Below, one piece after another: positions 56,305 to 64,000 of a stretch of DNA of 64,000 nucleotides (positions within the stretch are counted from its first letter, which is position 1; every line of letters begins with the position of its first letter). Source of the DNA: Streptomyces sp. NBC_00539 (GTDB lineage Bacteria > Actinomycetota > Actinomycetes > Streptomycetales > Streptomycetaceae); assembly GCF_036346105.1 (NCBI RefSeq), contig NZ_CP107811.1, positions 3,662,501-3,726,500 of the forward strand. The letters are read 5' to 3'. The notes under the pieces are model-generated. The model did no database searches, was not told the DNA's origin, and saw only the letters and a list, made by a program, of their open reading frames with translations. The translations under genes were made by a program, and so were the position numbers.

Positions 56305-57237
56305 TCAGATCGTGCCGAGCTTGATGATCGACAGCAGGGCGATCAGCTGGATCGCGGACGCGCCGAGCGCCTTCGGCCAGGGCAGGTCGTGCGACTTGCT
56401 CATCAGCGAGGTGAAGAGCGCGCCGGCCGCGAGCCACGTGGCCCAGCCCAGGACCTGGACGACCATGTTGTCGCCGCCGAGGAAGACCGCGAACAGCAGG
56501 CGGGGCGCGTCGGTGATGGACATGACCAGCATCGACAGGCCCACGGTCGGCTGCCACGCGCCGTCGCCGCCCAGCTGGCGGGCGAGGGTGTGGGTGACGC
56601 CGCCCAGGATCAGGCCGCAGATGACGAACGCGACACCGGTGCTGAGGACGATCGGGACGGCCTGGGTGAGGGTGGCCTTGATGGCGTCCTCGCGGGCCTT
56701 GTCGAAGCCGAAGACCGCGAGCATGCCGTAGAGGAACGTCACGATCAGCGCCGGGCCCCAGACGGGGTAGTCGCGCATCTGCAAGAACGTCGAACCCGGC
56801 CGCATCACGATGCCGCGCAGGAGTTCCTTCCACGGCAGCCGCGGACCGGCGGGGGCGGCCGTGGCGCCGGCCTGGTACGTCGCGCCCTGGTAGGGCGCGG
56901 CCTGGCCGTACGGGTCCTCGCCGATCGAGAAGGCCTGGGTGTAGCCGGGGTTGTCGGCGTACGAAGCCCCGTGCGGGGGCTGCTGGTACGCCTGGGGGTG
57001 CGGTTGACCGTAGGGGTCGAAGTACTCGGGCTCGCCGTGGTCCCCGGCGCCGCCGGTGGCCTGCTGCGGCCACTGCTGCTGCGGTGGGGGACCGGCAGGA
57101 GGGTAGGGCTGACGACCGTACGGGGCCTGCGGCGCGCCTGGCGCCTGCCCGTACGGCTGCTGCCGCGAGGGTTGTTGCGGGGGTTGCTGCGGGGTGCGGT
57201 TGTTGTCCCGGCCGCGTCCGATCCTGAATCCAGCCAC
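56305..57237 (-). CDS. Yip1-domain membrane protein
   Basis: 310 residues from the GTG at 57237 (VAGFRIGRGRD). The first 130 residues are Gln/Pro/Tyr/Gly-rich and disordered (repeated PYGQ and QPP words). The C-terminal part (about 145-310) has five membrane helices with the Yip1/DUF1282 pattern, including LLRGIVMRPGSTFLQMRDYPVW just before the first helix and GLILGGVTHTLARQLGG between helices. Function unknown in bacteria. The start is chosen by homology-like sense, since the ribosome site is poor. Confidence 0.8.
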   Translation of the reverse strand: MAGFRIGRGRDNNRTPQQPPQQPSRQQPYGQAPGAPQAPYGRQPYPPAGPPPQQQWPQQATGGAGDHGEPEYFDPYGQPHPQAYQQPPHGASYADNPGYTQAFSIGEDPYGQAAPYQGATYQAGATAAPAGPRLPWKELLRGIVMRPGSTFLQMRDYPVWGPALIVTFLYGMLAVFGFDKAREDAIKATLTQAVPIVLSTGVAFVICGLILGGVTHTLARQLGGDGAWQPTVGLSMLVMSITDAPRLLFAVFLGGDNMVVQVLGWATWLAAGALFTSLMSKSHDLPWPKALGASAIQLIALLSIIKLGTI

Positions 57238-57365
57238 GTGATCGAAAGTACCTGGTCCGGCGGGCGGGGGTGGACGGGCGGCCGGAACCGGGGTCCTTTG
57301 CGGCTGAGCTGTGACATCCCCTAGGGGGAGTCCCTGGGGCGTCACGGCCCTCCGGGGGGAAGCGG

Positions 57366-57402
57366 CAACGGCCGGCCCCCCTGGGCGGGGGACCGGCCGT
57401 TG
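57366..57402 (-). terminator. Terminator of the EtfD-like gene
   Basis: CAACGGCCGG-C-CCCCC, loop TGGGC, GGGGG-A-CCGGCCGTTG, 53 bp after the stop of the Fe-S oxidoreductase gene. Confidence 0.85.
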
Positions 57403-57455
57403 CGCTGCCGCCGTGGCGGCGTGCGGCGTGTACCCAGGCGTCCGCCTGGGAGTGC

Positions 57456-60257
57456 CTACTTGACGCCCTCGGCCTCGGTACCGGCCTCTGCGGCGCCGGA
57501 CTTGGCGTCGGCGTCGGCGTCGGCCGCGGGTGCGGGTGCCTCTGCCTTGGCGTCGGCCGCCTGGGCGGCCGGCTCGGCCGCGGCCTTCGGCTCGACCTCG
57601 GCCTTGGCGTCCGCCTTCGGCTCGACCTCGGCCAGCGGCTCGGCTTCCGCGGTGGGCGCGTCGGTCTTGGCCTTCGGCTCGGCCTCAACCGCTGCCTTCG
57701 GCTCGACCTCGGCCTTCGCGTCGGTGGCCTCGGCCTTCGGCTCGGTGGCCTCCGCCTTCGGCTCGGTGGCCTCGGCTTCCGCCACGGGCGCGTCAGCCTC
57801 GGTTTCGACGTCGGCCGTAGGCGTAGCCTCCGCCTCAGCCTCAGCGGCGGCCTTCGCCTCCGCCTCAGCGGCGGCCTTGGCTTCCGCCTCCGCCTTGGCG
57901 GCAGCTTCCGCTTCCGCCTCGGCCTTCGCCTTCGCGGCGGCCTCCGCCTCCGCCTTGGCGGCCGCGGCGGCAGCCGCAGCTTCGGCCTCGGCTTCGGCAG
58001 CAGCCGCCGCCTCCGCCTCCGCGAGCGCCAGCGCCTCCGCGTCCGGCTCCGGCGCCTTCACCGACTCCAGCAGCAGCTGCGCCACGTCCACCACCTGGAC
58101 GGATTCCTTGGCCTGGCCGTCGTTCTTCTTGCCGTTCACCGAGTCGGTCAGCATCACCAGGCAGAACGGGCACGCCGTCGACACGATGTCCGGGTTGAGG
58201 GACAGGGCCTCGTCGACGCGCTCGTTGTTGATGCGCTTGCCGATCCGCTCCTCCATCCACATCCGCGCGCCACCCGCGCCACAGCAGAAGCCCCGCTCCT
58301 TGTGGCGGTGCATCTCCTGCTGGCGCAGCCCCGGCACGGCCGACATGATCTCGCGCGGCGGCGTGTAGACCTTGTTGTGCCGGCCCAGGTAGCAGGGGTC
58401 GTGGTACGTGATCAGCCCGTCGACCGGCGTCACCGGCGTCAGCCGGCCCTCGTCGATCAGGTGCTGGAGCAGCTGCGTGTGGTGGATGACCTCGTACTCG
58501 CCGCCCAGCTGCGGGTACTCGTTCGCGATGGTGTTGAAGCAGTGCGGGCAGGTCGAGACGATCCGCTTCGCCGACTTCGGCTTCTTCGTCTCCGGGTCGT
58601 CGTCGTCCTCGCCGAAGGCCATGTTCAGCATGGCCACGTTCTCCTGCGCCAGCTGCTGGAACAGCGGCTCGTTGCCCAGGCGGCGCGGCGAGTCACCGGT
58701 GCACTTCTCGTCGCCGCCCATGATCGCGAACTTGACGCCCGCGATGTTCAGCAGCTCCGCGAAGGCCTTCGTGGTCTTCTTCGCCCGGTCCTCCAGCGCG
58801 CCGGCGCAGCCGACCCAGTAGAGGTAGTCGAACTCGGAGAGGTCCTCCGCGTCCTTGCCGACGATCGGGACCTCGAAGTCGACCTCCTTGGTCCACTCCA
58901 CCCGCTGCTTCTTGGCGAGGCCCCAGGGGTTGCCCTTCTTCTCCAGGTTCTTGAGCATCGTGCCCGCCTCCGACGGGAACGCGCTCTCGATCATCACCTG
59001 GTAGCGGCGCATGTCGACGATGTGGTCGATGTGCTCGATGTCGACCGGGCACTGCTCGACGCACGCGCCGCACGTCGTGCAGGACCACAGCACGTCGGGG
59101 TCGATGACGCCGTTCTCCTCGACCGTGCCGATCAGCGGGCGCTCCGCCTCGGCCAGGGCCGCGGCCGGGACGTTCGCCAGCTGCTCCGCCGTGGCCTTCT
59201 CGTTGCCCTCCATGTCCTTGCCGCCACCCGCGAGCAGGTACGGCGCCTTGGCGTGCGCGTGGTCGCGCAGCGACATGATCAGGAGCTTCGGGGAGAGCGG
59301 CTTGCCCGTGTTCCAGGCGGGGCACTGCGACTGGCAGCGTCCGCACTCGGTGCAGGTGGAGAAGTCGAGGATGCCCTTCCAGGAGAACTGCTCGACCTGG
59401 GAGACGCCGAAGACGTCGTCCTCGCCCGGCTCCTCGAAGTCGATCTCCTTGCCGCCGCTGGTCATCGGCTGGAGGGCGCCGAGGGCGGTGGAGCCGTCCG
59501 CGTTGCGCTTGAACCAGATGTTCGGGAAGCCGAGGAAGCGGTGCCAGGCGACACCCATGTTGGTGTTGAGCGAGACCGTGATCATCCAGATCAGCGAGAC
59601 GCCGATCTTGACCATCGCGGTGAAGTAGATGGCGTTCTGCAGGGACCCGAGCGAGAGCCCCTTGAAGGCCAGCACCAGCGGGTACGACACGAAGTACGAG
59701 GCCTCGTACGAGTCCACGTGGTGGATCGCGCCCTCGAGGCCGCGCAGGCACAGGATCGCGAGGCCGATGGTGAGGATGACGTACTCGACGAAGTACGCCT
59801 GCCAGGCCTTGGAGCCGGCGAAGCGCGACTTGCGGCCCGCCCGGGACGGGAGCGACAGCAGGCGGATCACGATCAGCACGGCGATGCCGACGATCGTCAT
59901 CAGGCCGATGAACTCGGTGTAGAGCTCGAACGGCAGGAAGTCGCCGACGATCGGCAGCACCCAGTCGGCCTGGAAGAGCTGGCCGTAGGCCTGCAGCAGC
60001 GTCGGCGGCAGCGTCAGGAAGCCGATGGCGACGAACCAGTGCGCGAAGCCGACGATGCCCCAGCGGTTCATCCGGCTGTGGCCGAGGAACTCCCTGACCA
60101 GGGTGAGCGTTCGTTCCTTCGGACGGTCCGTGCGGCTGCCCGCCGGCACGGGTTGGCCGATTTTCACGAACCGGTAGATCTGCGCCACGGCTCGGGCGAG
60201 CAGCGCGACGCCGACCACGGTCAGGACCAGCGACACGATGATCGCGGCGAGTTGCAT
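57456..60257 (-). CDS. EtfD-like membrane Fe-S oxidoreductase with long Ala/Glu tail
   Basis: 933 residues. An N-terminal membrane part with five to six helices (about 1-230) contains His pairs suited to heme b. Then come two [4Fe-4S] motifs, CTECGRCQSQCP at 302-313 and CTTCGACVEQCP at 393-404, and two CCG domains (about 480-730) with CPHCFNTIANEYP and FCCGAGGARMWMEE. This matches actinobacterial ETF:menaquinone oxidoreductase (EtfD, the mycobacterial Rv0338c type), which carries electrons from acyl-CoA dehydrogenases to quinone. Residues about 735-933 form a repetitive Ala/Glu/Lys/Pro tail not needed for the fold. An operator-like site shared with the acyl-CoA dehydrogenase lies upstream. 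Confidence 0.9.
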   Translation of the reverse strand: MQLAAIIVSLVLTVVGVALLARAVAQIYRFVKIGQPVPAGSRTDRPKERTLTLVREFLGHSRMNRWGIVGFAHWFVAIGFLTLPPTLLQAYGQLFQADWVLPIVGDFLPFELYTEFIGLMTIVGIAVLIVIRLLSLPSRAGRKSRFAGSKAWQAYFVEYVILTIGLAILCLRGLEGAIHHVDSYEASYFVSYPLVLAFKGLSLGSLQNAIYFTAMVKIGVSLIWMITVSLNTNMGVAWHRFLGFPNIWFKRNADGSTALGALQPMTSGGKEIDFEEPGEDDVFGVSQVEQFSWKGILDFSTCTECGRCQSQCPAWNTGKPLSPKLLIMSLRDHAHAKAPYLLAGGGKDMEGNEKATAEQLANVPAAALAEAERPLIGTVEENGVIDPDVLWSCTTCGACVEQCPVDIEHIDHIVDMRRYQVMIESAFPSEAGTMLKNLEKKGNPWGLAKKQRVEWTKEVDFEVPIVGKDAEDLSEFDYLYWVGCAGALEDRAKKTTKAFAELLNIAGVKFAIMGGDEKCTGDSPRRLGNEPLFQQLAQENVAMLNMAFGEDDDDPETKKPKSAKRIVSTCPHCFNTIANEYPQLGGEYEVIHHTQLLQHLIDEGRLTPVTPVDGLITYHDPCYLGRHNKVYTPPREIMSAVPGLRQQEMHRHKERGFCCGAGGARMWMEERIGKRINNERVDEALSLNPDIVSTACPFCLVMLTDSVNGKKNDGQAKESVQVVDVAQLLLESVKAPEPDAEALALAEAEAAAAAEAEAEAAAAAAAAKAEAEAAAKAKAEAEAEAAAKAEAEAKAAAEAEAKAAAEAEAEATPTADVETEADAPVAEAEATEPKAEATEPKAEATDAKAEVEPKAAVEAEPKAKTDAPTAEAEPLAEVEPKADAKAEVEPKAAAEPAAQAADAKAEAPAPAADADADAKSGAAEAGTEAEGVK

Positions 60258-60279
60258 GGGAGGGCTCCTCGGGCGGGAC

Positions 60280-60293
60280 TTACTAAGCGGTAA
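60280..60293. promoter_or_regulatory. Operator-like palindrome before the EtfD-like gene
   Basis: TTAC-TAAGCG-GTAA, 23-36 bp upstream of the start, of the same NTAC-N6-GTAA form and with the same CGGTAA half as the two sites before the acyl-CoA dehydrogenase. A small TCAAG-G-CTTGA dyad lies at 60303-60313. Confidence 0.6.
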
Positions 60294-60367
60294 CTTATTG
60301 AGTCAAGGCTTGAGATTACCCAGTTCCCGCGCCGCAATGTAGGTGGGCGTGCGGTGATCTGTGTCGC

Positions 60368-60958
60368 TCAGGCTGCCCTCTGTCGGCAGGCCGCCCGAGG
60401 GGTCCGGGCGAGGATCGCCAGATCCATCCCCAGCCAGTGACTCTCCACATAGTGCCGGTCCAGCAGGGCCATCTCTTCCCAGGGCAGGTCGGAGCGGGCG
60501 CTCACTTGCCACAATCCGGTCATACCGGGCCGCACGAGCAGCCTATCGGTCCTTTCTGCGCCCGCTTCGGGGCGCGGGCCGACCAGTGACATCTCGCCCC
60601 GCAGCACATTGAGCAGCTGCGGCACCGCGTCCAGGGCGCACCGTTCGACGAGCTCGCCCGCCCGTCCGGCGCCCTCCGTCCGCAGCCGCCAGGTCCGGAA
60701 CGCCCGCCCGCCGAGCCCGGCCGCCGGCTCCCGTACGAGGACGCGCGGGCCCGGTGACCCGCGCCGCCCGGCCCCGGCCGCGTACAGCACCGCGCCGGCC
60801 GCCAGCAGCGGCACGGTGAAGACGAGCGTCAGCAGCAGCGCGCCGAGGAGGTCGAGGACCCGCTTCGCCGAGAGGTCGGGCCGCGGGAGCGACCGGGCGG
60901 GACGCCGGAGCGCGGGGAGCGTGAGGGGCGGCAGCGGCATGCACGCACCGTGCCGCAC
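60368..60958 (-). CDS. Bacterial sugar-transferase-like protein with altered active site
   Basis: About 196 residues from a GTG at 60958; an ATG at 60940 is an alternative start. One membrane or re-entrant helix (about 33-60, RVLDLLGALLLTLVFTVPLL) and the C-terminal phosphoglycosyl-transferase block PQLLNVLRGEMSLVGPRPE (about 112-130) with RPGMTGLWQVSARSDLPWEEM (about 142-162). The family needs an Asp-Glu pair in LDELPQL; here it reads LDAVPQL, so the Glu is missing. It may be inactive or use another residue. Polysaccharide initiation would be the family role. No other glycosyltransferase genes are nearby. Confidence 0.78.
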   Translation of the reverse strand: MRHGACMPLPPLTLPALRRPARSLPRPDLSAKRVLDLLGALLLTLVFTVPLLAAGAVLYAAGAGRRGSPGPRVLVREPAAGLGGRAFRTWRLRTEGAGRAGELVERCALDAVPQLLNVLRGEMSLVGPRPEAGAERTDRLLVRPGMTGLWQVSARSDLPWEEMALLDRHYVESHWLGMDLAILARTPRAACRQRAA

Positions 60959-61032
60959 GGCCGTCCCGCGCCCCGGGTGCCGCGCGGCGGGCGTCGCCCG
61001 CTCGGCCCCGCCACCGGGGCGGAAAGGCGCTG

Positions 61033-63007
<1,975 letters not shown>

Positions 63008-63008
<1 letters not shown>

Positions 63009-63691
63009 TGTCGGAGGAGACCAAGGGTTTCGACGAGGAGCCCGAAGTCCCCACCGGTGCCGGCGCGGACGACGCGGCAGCCGAGCCGAAGGCCGCCGAC
63101 TCCTCCAAGGAGGACGAGGCGGCCCCGGCCGGGGACGCAGCAGCCGAGGCCCTCGGCAAGGAGAGCGCCCTCCTGGCGCAGCTGGACCAGGCCCGCACCG
63201 CGCTCGGTGAGCGCACCGCTGACCTCCAGCGGCTCCAGGCGGAGTACCAGAACTACCGCCGGCGGGTGGAGCGGGACCGGATCGCCGTCAAGGAGATCGC
63301 GGTCGCGTCCCTCCTGACGGAGCTGCTCCCGACGCTGGACGACATCGGCCGGGCGCGGGAGCACGGCGAGCTGGTCGGCGGCTTCAAGTCGGTGGCCGAA
63401 TCGCTGGAGACGGCGGCCGCCAAGATGGGGCTGCAGCAGTTCGGCAAGGAGGGCGAGCCCTTCGACCCGACCGTCCACGAGGCCCTGATGCACTCGTACG
63501 CGCCGGACGTCACCGAGACGACCTGCGTGGCGATCCTGCAGCCGGGCTACCGGATCGGCGAGCGCACCATCCGTCCCGCCCGGGTCGCGGTGGCCGAGCC
63601 CCAGCCGGGCGCGGCTCCCGCCGCGAAGTCCGAGTCCGCGGACGGCGACACGCCGTCTGACAAGGACACGGATGCCCCGGACAAGGGCTGA
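63008..63691 (+). CDS. grpE: Nucleotide-exchange factor GrpE
   Basis: 227 residues, starting in the dnaK stop (TGATG overlap). An acidic disordered N-terminus (about 1-50), a long coiled-coil helix (about 50-100: LDQARTALGERTADLQRLQAEYQNY with RRRVERDR), and the GrpE head with LLPTLDDIGRAREHGE (about 104-119) and HEALMHSYAPDV (about 158-169). An extended Pro/Ala/Ser tail follows (about 195-227). It releases ADP from DnaK. Translation is coupled to dnaK. Confidence 0.98.
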
Positions 63692-63730
63692 CGTCGAACA
63701 TGTAGGTGTACGAGAGGAGGGCCACCGGGG

Positions 63731-64000
63731 ATGAGCACGAAGGACTTCGTCGAGAAGGACTACTACAAGGTCCTCGGTGTCCCCAAGGACGCCACCGAGG
63801 CCGAGATCAAGAAGGCGTACCGGAAGCTCGCCCGCGAGTTCCACCCGGACGCCAACAAGGGCGACGCCTCGGCCGAGGAGCGCTTCAAGGAGATCTCCGA
63901 GGCGAACGACATCCTCGGGGACGCGAAGAAGCGCAAGGAGTACGACGAGGCGCGCGCGCTGTTCGGGAACGGCGGCTTCCGCCCCGGGCCCGGCGGGGCC
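63731..64000 (+). CDS. dnaJ: Chaperone DnaJ, N-terminal part (cut by window edge)
   Basis: The first 90 codons from the ATG at 63731, with GAGAGGAGGG upstream. The J-domain is complete: [20 protein letters not shown], then the HPD motif in [10 protein letters not shown], and [19 protein letters not shown]. The Gly/Phe region starts at the window edge. It stimulates DnaK ATPase and delivers clients. It is 39 bp after grpE in the same operon. Confidence 0.97.
   Translation, partial: MSTKDFVEKDYYKVLGVPKDATEAEIKKAYRKLAREFHPDANKGDASAEERFKEISEANDILGDAKKRKEYDEARALFGNGGFRPGPGGA

Overview
The window is a piece of a Streptomyces (or very close actinomycete) chromosome. The evidence is the very high G+C content, GTG starts and 4-bp start/stop overlaps, a WhiJ-like regulatory locus with a DUF397 protein, several SpoIIE/PP2C phosphatases and ATP-binding anti-sigma-type proteins, two perfect Streptomyces-type parS sites, and aspS, dcd and a HspR/HAIR-controlled dnaK-grpE-dnaJ operon. 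The parS sites suggest the origin-proximal core of the chromosome.

Layout. 1-10 kb: Uma2 endonuclease (cut by the window edge), thioredoxin/NHL protein, M18 aminopeptidase, a duplicated Cys/His-motif protein, a FadE-type acyl-CoA dehydrogenase, a WhiJ-like locus, SseB protein and pirin. 10-24 kb: AI-2E exporter, PAS-GAF-PP2C-ATPase phosphatase, aspS, VWA protein, FUSC exporter, small membrane and secreted proteins, a sortase-like protein without catalytic residues, and a cobalamin-riboswitch-controlled cbtBA cobalt uptake pair. 24-36 kb: uricase, class III aminotransferase, a SigB/SigF-type sigma factor overlapping a convergent ATP-binding protein gene, secreted tripeptidyl aminopeptidase, PP2C phosphatase, MASE1 protein, lipoprotein, alkaline phosphatase with a possible PHO box, and a hydrolase/TetR divergent pair.

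The most interesting region is about 36.8-51.3 kb. It reads as a RiPP biosynthetic cluster of the daptide type. It holds a LuxR-type regulator, a small secreted protein, an LLM flavin oxidoreductase, then recognition protein, methyltransferase, aminotransferase and dehydrogenase in a translationally coupled operon. Three precursor genes ending in Thr follow (two identical at DNA level, one divergent), then a 64-aa membrane protein, an ABC ATPase and permease, and an M50-type membrane metalloprotease. Known daptide chemistry predicts that the C-terminal Thr becomes a dimethylated 1,2-diaminopropane. Unexpectedly, a full-length class III lanthionine synthetase (LanKC) follows in the same orientation, although no precursor contains Cys. 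That points to a hybrid or dehydrated daptide, or to a missing substrate.

51-64 kb returns to core genome: a MerR-like regulator, a 0.8-kb gene-free tract rich in ACTGC repeats, a cold-shock protein, a NERD protein, tRNA-Gly(UCC), dcd, a phosphoribosyltransferase, a Yip1 protein, an EtfD-like Fe-S membrane oxidoreductase with a 199-residue Ala/Glu tail, a sugar-transferase-like protein, and dnaK-grpE-dnaJ. The acyl-CoA dehydrogenase at 6.5 kb and the EtfD-like gene at 60.3 kb share the same 14-bp operator-like motif, which suggests a common fatty-acid-oxidation regulator.

No insertion sequences, CRISPR arrays or rRNA genes were seen. Coordinates come from manual reading; no database search was run.
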